Source: Phoronis australis
Taxonomy: Eukaryota > Phoronida > Phoronidae
Reading direction: 5' to 3'
Assembly: GCA_002633005.1 (NCBI GenBank)
Contig: NMRA01000722.1
Location: forward strand, 104,547 to 168,546
Length of the DNA: 64,000 bases
Position 1 is the first letter of the stretch. Every line of letters begins with the position of its first letter. Shown here piece after piece: positions 47,922 to 60,842 of this stretch. A model generated the notes under the pieces. That model ran no database searches. It saw only the letters and a list, made by a program, of their open reading frames with translations, and was not told the origin of the DNA. The translations under genes and the position numbers were made by a program.

Positions 47922-48480
47922 TTAAGTGTTGGCAATGTCAGGAAAGCCCATGATATCACTCGGCTAAATCACAGACATAGGATTTTTTCGGTGGGTACGC
48001 ATCGACTTCTTGCCGAAAGGTCGGTGTCAATTCTATAATTGCATTTGTGCACGTACGTGAGAGAACTACCGGTACCCATTCTTAAGGACCAATTTCCTAC
48101 ACTGAAGAACGGACATCAAGATATCAAGACGGTTTTCAAAACCCTGAACCCCTGCAATTAGCGAAAAAAATGTTTTCGTTTGATNTAACTGCAACATTAT
48201 TTTGACTACAGTCCCCTTTTAAGTGTTGGCAATGTCAGGAAAGCCCATGATATCACTCGGCTAAATCACAGACATAGGATTTTTTCGGTGGGTACGCATC
48301 GACTTCTTGCCGAAAGGTCGGTGTCAATTCTATAATTGCATTTGTGCACGTACGTGAGAGAACTACCGGTACCCATTTTTAAGGACCAATTTCCTACACT
48401 GAAGAACGGACATCAAGATATCAAGACGGTTTTCAAAACCCTGAACCCCTGCAATTAGCGAAAAAAATGTTTTCGTTTGA
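47922..48480. repeat. ~262-bp near-identical direct repeat separated by an N
   Basis: 47922-48184 and 48218-48480 are the same sequence from TAAGTGTTGGCAATGTCAGG to GTTTTCGTTTGAT, with one difference seen (CATTCTTAAGG against CATTTTTAAGG). The N at 48185 directly follows the first copy. Best read as an assembly overlap not merged. Confidence 0.9.
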
Positions 48481-51400
48481 TCCTGTGAGGCCCGAGTCTC
48501 AGCGTGGAGTCGACCCGGGAACCCCCGGGGTCGCAGTCTGTGTCATACTTGTTCTGTAACTTCATTCCGGGGGGGCTCCAGAGTCCATGTTTTCTAAAGT
48601 GATTTTCATGATTTAATTGTCTTGAAACCTCATTGAACCTGACTGTAATCTCGAGCACAGTTCCGTGTTCCAGTGATTTCATATTCGTTCACTTTCCATC
48701 ATTGACGCTATATATTGTTATTCATAATAAATAGTGGTACTAGATGTAGTTCTAGGTCCATAGAACCATTCTTGGTACTCTTGTTTACCGCACTGACAGA
48801 GATAACCATTTCATTGCCACGCCCCTTCACGGGTGTCCTAGTAAATTCAAAGACCATATCCCGTCAATCAAAATATTGCTTATAAGACACCGCATTAAAT
48901 TTTAATGGCTATGGAAATCAATACACGCCAGTACACGCCGCTCCACTGAGATCCTAGCGCGAGTGTGCCCTGTAATACTACTGCAGCTTGCATGTTTCAT
49001 GATGCAATGTCATAGAGTAAAAGATTACTTGAACTGAAACTTGAAATCTGGAACCATGCTTGAGATTACAGGCTTCATACAAGAGAATAAAACCGTAACA
49101 ATTACAGCCGAAGCATAGTTTCGCCATTGAAAACTGAAATGAAATAACAATAGACCGACCACGGACCCTAAACTTTGCTCGAAATGACAGTCGAAAGCAT
49201 TTTTAAAACTGGTGTTAAAAACGTCGTCCTTCATTTCTGCGAATGTCTAGCAGGCAACGACAAGAATTGTTGACGGTTTTATAACACAGGTCACAGCTGA
49301 TCTTCATCAAATCCATTCCATCTAACAATAATCCTCAAAATGCAACCAGATACGGTATTTCCAGACAAAAAAGCAAAATATCATTTTGTAATGTCAGGCA
49401 TCAAAAGCAATATTAAGCGACTATTTCTGCATTTGATAATTTGTTCTTCCGTTTCCGAACAATTTTTGAGGGTATCCGCGACATGTTGTCAATATACACG
49501 ACATGTTGTTTGTCAGTTCGGTGGACGAAGCGTCTCTCGACCTTCCTTGTTGTTGACTGGGTTCACTGCGGCCAATGAGATCAAACCAATTTTGAACATT
49601 ACGAGTTTGATTTGACCTTATTACCGATGCGTAAGACTTTAAATCAGTTACAGGGGCAAACAGCATTAAGGTTTTGTCAAGTAACTGATACGGTAGTCAT
49701 GTAAACGTTTCTATGGATATTCGAACGAGAAAACGAGAGCGGCATATTGAGCGTGAGGCGTTTGAGTTCATGTTATCTAAATAAATATAAATTCGTCCGT
49801 CATGGAGAGTATTTTTGACGTTATTTGCTTGCACCGATTGACAACAGTGTGGGGAATTACACTTTCTATATTTCTATCTGAATATCCGTCGTTTAGGTTG
49901 GCTGATCTTTGAAAAAATACTATCTTAACGTTTTGAGTTTCTAAATTTTACGCACCGACCTGCTAAATTAGGTAAGGTGTTTACGAGACAAATTATTTTC
50001 CAATCCTAACAGTTTTCAGAAGCAAAAGCAATCAATGAACAACAAAGGCATTTTAGTTGTAAAATATCCTTTTATCCACAAGATATATTATGCTATGTAT
50101 TGATAAGGCGAATTACTTGCATGGGGCAAAACAAATTACGTGTTTCATATTTAATTATGGGGTACAGTAATTACGCTGTCATAACTAATTGACATCAAAC
50201 GGTGTCGGAACCTTGAACTCAGCCTTTGGAATTTGTGTTGATAGTTATCCAACATTTCAAACACTGCTGTAAAAAAATAAACACTATTATGACTTTTTAA
50301 TGGTTACAATAATTTGAAACACCTATATAAACAAGGGTGTTGAATTAAACTATGTAATACCCTTATTATGTGGAGTAAATATGTAAATTCATTGAAGGAT
50401 TAATTTAATGTGAGTGGTGTTTTCACGTTCCCATGACTTGCTAGGGGTAGTTTACCGGCACCATTCTATGGTAATTTCAACCGCGGTTATTTGGACTACG
50501 AGCAATTTATGAAAGGGCGTGAGACCTTGGGCGCGAGACCTTGAGCAACCCTTTGGTTATATCGTGGTGTCAGAGTCAAAAAATGTATTTGGAATGCGCG
50601 TGGTTGAACTTTTTGTAAAATTCGAACGTTCCCCATAAGCGGGTTAGGACATCTTAGTAGCACTTCGTGAAAGAGCTATTAATCTTTTGTATTACCCTCG
50701 ATTCGCTTTACAAAAATACATAAAGCCAGAAGAGAGCCAGTAAAATTACAAACCATATCTCTAATGCGCATGTGGCTCTATAGTTATGCGGCTTTGTACC
50801 GGTAACATTTCAATATTGTTATTACAAACGGGTCCTGAATAGCTGCTGTTTATTACTACATTGGTCAGGTCGCTATGAAAACACAAAGGTTAACCCTGCT
50901 AGGTTTGTGATGTCCTAAGTACAAGATGTCAGCCGCTCTACCTGTATTATTATCGTTATCACCTGTAAATGCTTAGAACGTAAATCCAGGAATGGACAGA
51001 TATACGCTAAAGCAGCAAATGTCCACGACCTGTTGTTTGGGTAGACTGTGTTGCTGATCGCGATCAAGTTTGTGGTCAGATATTTACTTGTGACCCGCGG
51101 GTATTGACGACAGTCAGGTCGAGCAAGTCAAAGGAAACGGAACGAGTCACAGCAAGGTAAGATGTACACTTTTTATACGTAACTTTTCAGGTAAGCCTAC
51201 CAGGATCATCTTTTTAAAATATCTTCAAATGCTAATTTCAAATCATTAAAACTTATTTTTACATTCCTGGGCGACTGACACGTATTATGCGCCCCAAAAT
51301 AATGACTTATTAGTGTTGTGACGACCATTTGATGAAGGTGTCATTTTGTCTCCGGGCGTTACAATTTCTAAATTAAAACTGTGTAACGTTCTTACTAAAA

Positions 51401-51774
51401 TTCTGATAAGAGTAATAACTTATCTAGAAGAAAAATAATAAAGCAACTCAGTACCACAGTTAGGAAGAACACAAACGTCATATTCCGAGGTGTAAAAAAA
51501 AACAAATTGTGAAAACGTTGTCCATCAATCAACACTAATATTGCTTTTGAATATACTAGTTTGAAAAGCAACCAAATTAAGGGCGAGTATCTCACAAGTA
51601 CATATCAAATTGTTTGTTGATATGTACGAACTTACAGTGTGAATGAAATAACAGATACTCACAATATCATTACGTCAAAACAGATTGGTATTGATGTCTC
51701 AGTGTCTTACTCTCCGCTACGTACAGCCACACCATTTCAAATGTTGACAAGATGGATGTAATGTTATGTTTTTA
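48481..51774. other. No gene recognised
   Basis: About 3.3 kb without a supported exon. Contains short open frames on both strands with no family resemblance, one CpG-containing patch near 48480-48560, and no obvious tandem repeat. It may hold regulatory sequence or 5' exons of a gene to the right, but nothing in the sequence decides this. Confidence 0.4.
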
Positions 51775-52560
51775 GGACCCTAGAAAGATCTTTAATTTTG
51801 GCGAACTTCGCCACATTGTATCTCATAAGTGGCTGAAAGGATTCATACAAAACTTGCAAAAACTATGTATGCGCTGTTCTCGCTGTAATGAGTTATTTTT
51901 AAAATGTTCCACTTTTCCGTTAGAAACTATACGACTTGAAATACTTTTGAACATTCATGTCACACGAAATTTAATCACTTGATCCTAGTGTTTTGCTATG
52001 AATGAACCTTTTTGGCAAATTTTACTAAAAAGCATGGCCACGTGAGCCTATTGATAACAGATTGGTATTAAGCCAACTGTCAAATTATGCGGAATTTCTA
52101 CTTTCAGAAAATGACTGTACTTCGGGAGCAAGTTTTCGGTTATACAGAATTTGTTAAATGCATGACACTTTTCATTGTTCACAGTCTTTATTCCGTTACG
52201 CTCATACTTTCGGAACAAAACTCTACTCTCAACTGAACATAGATACAGTAACTGACCTAGCGACATAATTAAAAGACTCATTCCGTTGCGCTCATACTTT
52301 CGGAACAAAACTCTACTCTCAACTGAACATAGATACAATAACTGACCTAGCGACATAATTAAAAGTTACTGTATCTATGTTCAGTTGAGAGTAGAGTTTT
52401 GTTCCGAAAGTATGAGCGCAACGGAATAAAGACTGTGAACAATGAAAAGTGTCGTGCATTTAGAAATTCTTTCAGAAAATATATACTTTTACTGAGCTAC
52501 AAACTATAGTTTTATAAATATTTGGCTTATTGCTCAGACTTGTCAATAAGATGATACATG
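51775..52560. mobile_element. ~500-bp MITE family copy 3, host to a nested insertion
   Basis: Shares with 4998-5514 and 52741-53240 the phrases GTATCTCATAAGTGGCTGA, GCATGGCCACGTGAGCC and, after the nested element, ATATACTTTTACTGAGCTA. The family copy is interrupted at CTTTCAGAAAAT by the element 52113-52468. Confidence 0.65.
52113..52468 (-). mobile_element. Inverted-arm element coding a conserved peptide, insertion 1
   Basis: Flanked by the 12-bp direct repeat CTTTCAGAAAAT (52101-52112 and 52469-52480). The minus strand codes MSLGQLLYLCSVESRVLFRK then YERNGIKTVNNEKCHAFNKF and CITENLLPKYS, where the element ends. The first part is present twice in tandem, and an inverted copy occupies 52365-52462, giving hairpin arms of ~95 bp. 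The peptide is homologous to that in 62330-63004. The pattern F...C...NLLPKY recalls the N-terminal part of Penelope-like element proteins, but that assignment is tentative. Confidence 0.75.
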
Positions 52561-52740
52561 GCCTTATAGGATATTTCAACTGCAGACCAGCCGCGACACG
52601 TCTTTTGTATTTTTTGATAGATTCAAAGTGAAATTTATAATACAACTGTTAAACACATTGTCTTGACACGTGATTCGTTGAGGTTTTGTAATGTTTGTGT
52701 TGTTGCGTAAACTTTTCCCAACAGACATAATCCACCCACC

Positions 52741-53240
52741 GATTTAAGGTTATGCAGGACCCGAAAAAGATGTCGAAATTTGGCGAAATTCAGAAAGTCA
52801 TATCTCAGATTTGGCTGATCGAATTCAGATGACTGATGCAGGTCCACGCACTGTTCTCCAAAACGCTGTTTGGCTTTAAAAATGGTCCACTTTATCAAAA
52901 TATGTAATTGTTATGGCTTTCATGAACAAAATAAAAAATTGCATAAAACGAAAACGAAATCATAATTTATAAAGTTTTAACAGTGTTTTGAGATTTCATC
53001 TTGAACATTTACTTCAAACGAAATGGGGTCGTACTATTAATCCCGTTGTTTTGCAATCATTGTATTTGTCTTTTTGGTAAATTTCAGTTGAAAGGCATTG
53101 TCACGTGACCCAATTGACGGCACATTGGTTTAAAGTCAAAAATCAAATTCTGTAAGTTTTCTGAAATATATATTTTTACTGAGTTAAATATATAGTTTTG
53201 CGGATAGTTGGCTAAAAACATAATCTTGTCGATAGGGTTA
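52741..53240. mobile_element. ~500-bp MITE family copy 2
   Basis: Begins AAGGTTATGCAGGACC and contains TTGTCACGTGACCCAATTGA and TTTTTACTGAGTTAAA, parallel to 4998-5514. Diverged, no coding. A further fragment starting AAGGTTATGTAGAACCATA is at 54335. Confidence 0.7.
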
Positions 53241-53334
53241 TAATGTCGTCATTTGCCACCGTCAACAAAAACTGACACGTACCGATGTTGACGAATATTG
53301 TATCTCTATGAAAGATATGGTGGTCGCATAGAGC

Positions 53335-53750
53335 ATGGGAATATCCCTGGGCAAACGATTCATCAAAGTTCAAGTGGTAGGTTTAAATAAAACCTATGAT
53401 TACTTCTATGGATGCTTTGATCGAAAACCACCGGTAAAACGGGTGTTGAAGTATGATTACCAGGGGGAAGACGAACCAATTGACTATAACACAAGGGGAC
53501 GTGATAATACAGTCGCACGTCTACTATACTTTCAAAAGCAAATCTTTATTACTGAGGAGCAGCTAGCAGAACGGTCGGGGATTATGTGAAAGAGATAGGC
53601 CTCAGGAGCCGGGACAAGACTCCGCATGTCACTGAAGTGTTTCATCTCAATGGGTTAGAAGACATAGACGCTTTGCGCACAGACACAAAAGTGCGATCTC
53701 TGCATGATACCACTTCTGCACTTTTCAATCACGTCACATGTCTCAGTGGC
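53335..53750 (+). CDS. Possible coding remnant in two frames, family unknown
   Basis: One frame runs 53335-53588 (MGISLGKRFIKVQVVGLNK ... RDNTVARLLYFQKQIFITE) and a second, shifted frame continues from about 53574 to 53750 (DYVKEIGLRSRDKTPHVTE ... EDIDALRTDTKVRSLHDT). Both have balanced composition and the switch is abrupt, as in a frameshifted gene or two exons of a gene. A GTGTGT donor-like site follows at 53753. No family recognised; it does not splice in phase to the exon at 55100. Confidence 0.3.
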
Positions 53751-53852
53751 AGGTGTGTATTGCACAATAAAGGTCTACATGCATGTTGGAGACACCGTCT
53801 GCTTGTGCATGTCCCAATTCATCTCACGAGAGCTAGCTCACCGATTTCGTAA

Positions 53853-55099
53853 AGTCAAGGAGTGCACCAGCGACTATGTATAAGCAGACGACACTTGCAC
53901 GACTGTTTTGCACAATATTATTCGTTACTTTTTCTTTAACATTTTCCGGAATTTAAAAATATTGCACGACACACAAAACCTGCCTCTGTTGGAATAAAAT
54001 ATCCGCACTTGTCTACAGACATTTTCAAAAGCGTAATATGTTGTCTTTTAGGGAAAACCCACCCAAAAAGAGTTATTTGAAAATGTTGATAGGCTAAATT
54101 TCTCCATAAAGAAAACTTTCAACAATCTTTAGAGGCGTAAGGCGTACGTGGTTACGTTTTGCACGCTAAGAGTTTGAAAATGTCGTCAACTATCAACTTG
54201 AATGAATAATATTGCGCAAGTTAAATAAAAGAGATAACACTTACAGATTGGACCAAATCGCTACGAGCGGCGTTGATCTTATACCCTGTAATGTCCGATC
54301 TTTTTACAGGACTCGCGGATGTTCAATTGCCAAGTTAAGGTTATGTAGAACCATATACGCAAGTCTGCTTGTTCATAAAAAGTCCTATTTTTTGATAGCC
54401 CATCATGCAAAAATGGAACTTCTAAAAACAATTACAAATACATGATTTTTGGAGAGCAGTGCACATAGCATAGTTTGTGAACGTTTCATATGAATCCGAA
54501 CAGTCATGTCTGAGACATGACGAGCCGAAAGTCATCAAGTTTGGACATTTTCTAGAGTGAAAGATATTCTTAGATGATAACAACAGCTACAGAGCACGTG
54601 CACACGTGGTTCAGCATGCAGGGACTGTACTTCACACGTGGTTGAGCATATAGGAAGTGTAGAGGCGATTGGTAGAAAACTAAGCTATCAAGTGCATAAG
54701 AAATCCGTTTCGGAAATTGGCATACCGATTACCGGTACATAAAATGCTTAAGTTTAGGTCACAAAAATTACCGTAAACGGCTTAAACTACTTTTAAGTGT
54801 TTAAAAACACTTACCGATTGTGAATGTAAAAATATGATATTGGGCAAAAACAAGATAGAAACGTATTGCATCACGGAATTGTCACATCTTACGACACAAA
54901 CTATATATATAAGGGGGTTTCAACTTTCTGATTTTCAATAGTGTATTAAAACGTGGCTATAGTCATCGATTTTGCAGACTAAATTACAATTGGGAACAGT
55001 CAATTCACCGTCACGACACAAAGATGAATAGCAAAGGCATTCAAGTAATTGTGCAGTATTGAAATGCCATAACGTTATTATCTTTGTTTTTTTTTCCAG
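53853..55099. other. No gene; upstream region of the 55100 exon
   Basis: Contains a fragment of the ~500-bp MITE family (54335-54545) and a direct repeat around CACACGTGGTTCAGCAT and CACACGTGGTTGAGCAT (54603 and 54633). A polypyrimidine tract ends at 55099 and leads into the next exon. Confidence 0.45.
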
Positions 55100-56251
55100 T
55101 TGAATGGTTTGAAAAAGAATAACCTATCTGTCTCTGAAGCGGACAACAACTTAAGTGACAAAATGGACGACGATGTTCCGACATTCAACACACCACGGAA
55201 CTCGTTTTCGGAAAGCCCACCAGAAAAGCCGAAATGGGTTACTAGCAAGACCAATGCCATAAAAGAGATAGAAGAATGGGCAACAGACAGTTTATCTGAA
55301 GGATTAACGCATGAGCTCGCGCGCACGTGTGGACAGCTTCCTGACAACGTGACGGAGGCGCGAATGCTCAAGGCAAAAATTTATGAACTTTCAAAAGAAA
55401 GATACAAATTCAAAGCTCAAACAGACTTTGAGAAAAAAATGTTTCTGGATAGACAGCAAAGAAAGACTGCATATTTAAAAGATTTGCTAAGAGGTGTTTC
55501 AATGGATGTAACACCACGTCGTCAGAGCTGGACGGCTCCCCCGAGCCACAGCAGTGCTCGGATGTCGTTTCTTAATCGCATGGACGTTAGTAGGTGCAGT
55601 GACAGACCCAAAGAAGTGTTAGAGGCTGAGGAACAAATACTTCGAGAACAAGAAGAAAAGCTTTCTCAGAGAGCAAAAGTTCGCATGCCACTTATCAAAA
55701 GCGCCAGTGCTACTACTGGTGAGAGAAGAAGAAAGAAAGGTGCGAAATCAGCAACATGCAAGTGGTCGACTGCCACGCCTTTACATTACAGCACAGATCC
55801 AAGTATCCGACAAGGCGATACAAGTCACGGGGTGAATCAGAAATTGCCTGATGTAAAATTAGATCCATCGGGAACTATACCAATGGTACAAGCAACACCC
55901 CATGAAAGTAAAAGTTTAACAGAAGCTCATTCGAGTGGGCCACCGGTTCGTCAAAATTTACTTAGGAAAAGAGAAGACGAGCGCTCAAAAACAAGGGTTC
56001 AGTTTGCAGAAGCACCAGCAACAAGAGCGTCATCATCCAAAAAACGAAAAGGCCCAGTGAACGACTCCAGATTTTATTCTTTAACAAATGCGCTATCCGG
56101 CGTCTATACCTGTGACAAACCCCAGGATATCTCGACAATAGTGCGAAGTATCGAGTCACTGCATACTAAACCTAAACATCCTCAGGACGCTAGGCCAAAA
56201 GTGACAAAGAAAATTAAAGAGTTCATGAGATCAAGAGGGATCGTGTTTTGA
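55100..56251 (+). CDS. Terminal exon of an unrecognised basic protein
   Basis: An exon opens after a strong acceptor (T-rich tract and CCAG, 55085-55099) and stays open to a stop at 56249-56251. The likely start is the ATG at 55163, in good context (AAAATGG), giving 362 residues; an upstream exon would then be non-coding. Sequence features: acidic MDDDVPTFNTPRNSF start; a helical stretch around AIKEIEEWATDSL and EARMLKAKIYELSKERYKF (predicted coiled coil or helix); then a long Ser/Arg/Lys-rich, probably disordered region with RRRKKGAKS and SSKKRKGP, which could serve as nuclear signals; and a C-terminal KKIKEFMRSRGIVF. I recognise no family. Codon use and length argue for a real gene. Confidence 0.65.
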   Translation: MNGLKKNNLSVSEADNNLSDKMDDDVPTFNTPRNSFSESPPEKPKWVTSKTNAIKEIEEWATDSLSEGLTHELARTCGQLPDNVTEARMLKAKIYELSKERYKFKAQTDFEKKMFLDRQQRKTAYLKDLLRGVSMDVTPRRQSWTAPPSHSSARMSFLNRMDVSRCSDRPKEVLEAEEQILREQEEKLSQRAKVRMPLIKSASATTGERRRKKGAKSATCKWSTATPLHYSTDPSIRQGDTSHGVNQKLPDVKLDPSGTIPMVQATPHESKSLTEAHSSGPPVRQNLLRKREDERSKTRVQFAEAPATRASSSKKRKGPVNDSRFYSLTNALSGVYTCDKPQDISTIVRSIESLHTKPKHPQDARPKVTKKIKEFMRSRGIVF

Positions 56252-57699
56252 AACTCGGAAACCGTACTTCGGGTGTTTTAAACCTTCTCAGAATAAGTTT
56301 GAGAGACCTAGACTGAAGCTGATGCTAGCGAGATCATTTTCTTGATATAGTGTGGCGCAGTTTTTATATGTCGGGGTAAAGATCGGTGACAGCAATACTT
56401 TTTCGGCCTTTTTAAAGCTATTATGCACAGAATGCCTCAATTAGGCTATTGAAACCTTAAATAAGGTCAAGTCCGTATCTGCACACGCTGGGTGTCAACT
56501 ACGCAGTAATTATAATTTAGGGGCAGTTTTGACATTTGTGGTGTGCTTGGAATTTCGATGTCTTGTACATTTTGGTTGGGGTGCAAAAAATAGTCACGAC
56601 AAAAGGCCCGTTCAAGCGAGTCCCTTTTGCGTATTCTTTTTCAAAAGTATTTGCCGGATTTTCCCACATTTTTACAAACGTGAATGAACTTAATAACTTC
56701 GCAATTTTGTGGGGTTCTCGACAGATTTTCAAGATTCCGAAAAAATCTGCAAAGTCTCGCATCTCAGCTAAGCGGCCAAAGCAGGCATCAAACGGATTAT
56801 TTATACTTGAATGGCAACACGCTGTGCAGTCGCGTGCGCCTAGTGTCATACTGCAGCGAATTAAAATGGTTCAACAGTAGACAAGACAATGATTCTTCAT
56901 TGCGTGACAATCATGTTTAATTGTTCATAATAATAACCATTTAACACTTTCAATTACAAAAGAATCGTTTGTTATAAAGATCATGTAACAATGTCATTTA
57001 CAAACGAAAATCAATACCCAATTATGAAATAATAAATACTTAATTCCACATCACTCGGTTTCTATTCACTAAATACCAAGGAAATGTAACTGATTGTATC
57101 ATAGACCGCTGTGGTATGTCATGTGGAGCACAGTTTTCAAGTGAGGCTTGGAGCTTGAAAATAAAATAATTGCTGGCGACATGGCACACTACTTACCAAA
57201 TAACAGAATGAAAATCAAAATTCACAAGCATTTTCAATAGTTTACTATATGTTAGCGACCAGAGATGTGTTTAGCCCTCTCAATTCCTTGAATCTGCCAA
57301 TGCATTTAACCTCACATAAAGTGGCACCCAACTTTGCATGGATTGCTGGGATTGGATGAAAACAGACTAAACATGAAAGCATACAAGTAACAAGCTAGTA
57401 ACAATGAACACACTATCAATCACACATTTTAATTTTAAGTTCTAATCATGTATGCAACAAAACACAGAGGGTTGAATGTCTTCCATTTTCCTTTTAAACA
57501 TAAAATAAAAACTTAAACAAAATGACCAATGTTGTTATTCTTAAGTTACATAGGGTAAAATGCAGGATTATACATAAAGCTAAAAAATCTACAGTTTGGA
57601 CCACTGGGACAAAATACGAAATAGGGGTATCTCGAAAATTGTTGAAATTAGGGAGCAGTAGTTCAAACACTGTGGCCTAAGCCTGGGATATGACTAAAG
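56252..57699. other. No gene recognised; 3' flank of the 55100 exon
   Basis: Open frames on both strands at 56517-56880 overlap each other and match nothing known to me; the stretch has the look of an old repeat. AT-rich and otherwise featureless. Confidence 0.4.
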
Positions 57700-57930
57700 C
57701 CCCAAACTATAAACAGTCTGGAGCCCTAGTCATTATAATAAACAGTCTGGAGCACTAGTCATTATAATAAACAGTCTGGAGCCCTAGACATTATAATAAA
57801 CAGTCCGGAGCACTAGTCATTCCAATAGTCTGGAGCCCTAGTCATTATAATAAACAGTCTGGAGCACTAGTCATTATAATATACAGTCTGGAGCACTAGT
57901 CATTATAAACAGTCTGGAGCCTTAGTCACT
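57700..57930. repeat. ~29-bp minisatellite, about eight copies
   Basis: Unit AACAGTCTGGAGCACTAGTC then ATTATAATA, with GCCCTAG and GCACTAG variants alternating. Not next to a recognised exon. Confidence 0.92.
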
Positions 57931-58479
57931 ATAATTTCCCAAGTTACTCAAGAAACCTTAATCCAGCATTGTGTATAAGTAAGATTGGCACAGTCATACA
58001 TAATTTCATCTCTTGCAAAAATGCTTATAAATGCTTGGCTAACAAAGTTCACAGGCTGTCATTGTTATTTCAATCTCCTGAGTCTAAAACAGAAAAAAAC
58101 AAAGCCATCAACGAATATTTTGGATGAGCTATTATGCCACATTTCTTATTTAGGTGGTAAAGCATTTGACTTTTAATTTAGCTTAGTCTCCTGTGACTTT
58201 AAGAATCAATGCCATCTCTGAGAAGAGTATAGACTACCCACAATTCGACAGTGACAGCCGTCTTTTGACAAAATTTTGATTCTGCTTATTACATTAGTTT
58301 TCAGGACAGAACAAACTATAAAATGCATCTACTAATATTTCAGACACTTTTACCGAGGCAATATCTGGGACTCTTGCAAAGAAATCACAGAAAACAGAAA
58401 AAATCAATGAGTACAAAGGAATGTAAATTTAGATTCATGAAGAACAAACCATGTACAGTGTTACATCTTAGCATCGCGG

Positions 58480-59745
58480 AGCGTTGAAATGCGCCCACGA
58501 ATGCATTGCAAATGGTGTGCTTTTAGGGTTATTTATTTGTATCATAAAAATGGCCACTAGATGGCACAAAAACATACAATCCATCCAAAAGCAGGAACAT
58601 GCCATATTTCATAAAAATCTGTCAAGGAACTTCAGAGAAAAAAGGAAAACAGAATAAAATGAAATTGCCACTAGTGGGCACAGTATCCATTGGGTCCGCC
58701 TGAAAGTCGTCATCGTCTGTTGTTATCTTCATATAAATACACTTACTAAATTTACCAAAGATCCTGCAGTGGGTTTTAGAGATACAACTATGGGTGCAAA
58801 ACAAAACTACCACTAGGAGGCGCCACAGTATTCAGTCACCATCATCAAACGTCGTCTTCACACTGAGAACAAATATGCCAATTTTCAAATGATTTGGTTG
58901 ATACAGGGGTGGACACCAAAAACGAAATTTGAAAACAGCAAAAATGGCCACTAGGTGGTGCAAAATACCTCGATTCCATCCAAAAACAGGAAGATAACGT
59001 CATCACACCAATAGATGCCTATATTTGAAATTTTATGAAAATCTGTTGAGGACCTTTGAAGATACTGAGTTAAACGTAAAAAAATAAAATTGCCACTAGG
59101 GGGCACAGCAGTAGTCAGATCTGTCCAAAAGTCATCGTCATTCGTAGTCAACATCATATAAATACACTTGCTAAATTAAGTAAAGATCCTGTAAACGGTT
59201 TAGGAGATACAGCCATAGGCGCAATAAAAACAAAACTGCCACTAGGAGGTGCCACAGTTGTCGAAATCGTCAGAAAATCATTGTCAACCGTCCTCTTTAT
59301 AGTAAGCACATACATGCCAATTTTCACAATCATCCTTTAAGCGGTTTAGTTGATAGAGGGGTGGACGCAAAAACAGACTCGAAAACAGTAAAATTGGCCA
59401 CTAGGTGGCGCAAATTACACCGAATCCATCCGAAAACGGAAAGATAGCGTCATCTCACTAATAGGTGCCTACATACCAAATTTCATGAAAATCCGTTCAG
59501 GACTTTTGAAGATACAAAGGTAAGTGTAAAAAACTAAAATTGCCACTAGATGGCACACCGGTAGTCGGATCAGTGCGAAAGTTCGCTCACGTCGTCCAAT
59601 TCATAAATGGAAGATATATGTCAAATTTCATGAACGTATGTCACAGGGTTTTGGAGCAGCGGACCCGGACGGACGCCGCCCGGACGGACGGAGATGATCG
59701 CATAATGCGTCCACATATAAATATGATGTGGGCGCATAAAAATGA
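58480..59745 (-). repeat. Dispersed repeat with CTCF-like motifs, inverted relative to 22595-25740
   Basis: Runs from CGGAGCGTTGAAATGCGCCC to ATATGATGTGGGCGCAT. The blocks match those of the array in ALDH8A1 intron 7 in inverse orientation. On the plus strand the core fits CCASYAGRKGGCRS exactly at 58554, 59093, 59398 and 59543, with near fits at 58664, 58809, 58970 and 59238. Lies downstream of the RAB20-like gene. Confidence 0.85.
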
Positions 59746-60842
59746 GGGAACTGAGTTGTCAACTATTGCATGAAAAATGTTTTGGCTTTGGATTAGTGTT
59801 TTACCCAAACACTGATGGTTCACTTTGAGCCCAAATCATGAAAAATTCTGCAGAAGAAATCTAACAGATAGACCATTGCAAATAAAGTTAATGGTTTTGC
59901 GCAATATAAAAATACAGATAAAAAACTATAGAAGCAATTATAACATTTTTTGTTCTTTGAAAATAGTAAAAGTGAGCCATCATGAAAACTTTCTGGTAAT
60001 AATGGTCCCTCTGTGTCTGAATTACCTTGAGTATTTAGTGTTAAGAGCAGTAACAATGGTTTTTATGTACTGCGTAGGTCTTTTTACCAGAGGTGTAATG
60101 TGGGGGAACATAGGGGTGTAATGTGGGGGAACATAGGACAGCATCATCCCCTTCATCCTCCCAGCCAGGTACACGTCCTCATTGAGACTAAATTAAAATC
60201 CCCATCCACTGTCATGTTAAATGTGAAGCATTTGAAAGCAGACATAATCTCTAAACACCATTTTATCCACAGAACAACTTGGTCAGGTTCAAAAACCTGA
60301 AAAAGGGCTCCAACCATGAACACAACAAAATTGGCAAGATCAATTTGTTCTAATGTATGCAGCCCACAGACATGAATAGCAGGCTGTACATCAAGCCAAA
60401 ACCATATAAAACAAGAAATGGGCACTGCACGGGCTAATAGTTAATTCCCTATTCATTTCTAAAGAATCATGTTACAGTACAAACAGCACTTATGGTAAAG
60501 TCACCAATTCAGCACACAATATGGCTGACAAATGAAATTTTATTTTTTCATAATAAGTATGCAGCAATTAGTGCTTTACCATGTTCATCTACTTTACCAA
60601 AGCTACCACTAGAAAATATTTTGAAAAAGTATGTGGACATTCACGACATTATTAGAAGACATTCAAAAAATGAAAAAAGGAAAATTTTGACAACTGGCCA
60701 AATTGGAGATTTAATCATACTATTAGTTTGCTCACTAAGCACAGGCTTTTCATCCTCTTTTGCAAGTCCTAAGTACACATGTAATGTAGGGTAGACCAGC
60801 CCTACAGTGTAACTATGAGGAATACCGTAGGGTAGACTATCA
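59746..60842. other. 3' flank of the RAB20-like gene, no other gene
   Basis: Contains a 23-bp direct repeat around GTAATGTGGGGGAACATAGG (about 60099 and 60117). Otherwise AT-rich. Part of it is likely the 3' UTR of the GTPase gene. Confidence 0.4.

Noticed and set aside
52048-52356. A 102-residue protein with an internal repeat as a host gene
   Set aside because: The frame crosses the border of a mobile insertion with a 12-bp target duplication; the internal repeat is a tandem copy inside the element.
56517-56880. Overlapping frames of about 110 residues on both strands
   Set aside because: No family resemblance, no splice support, and both strands are open over the same bases, which suggests a repeat rather than a gene.
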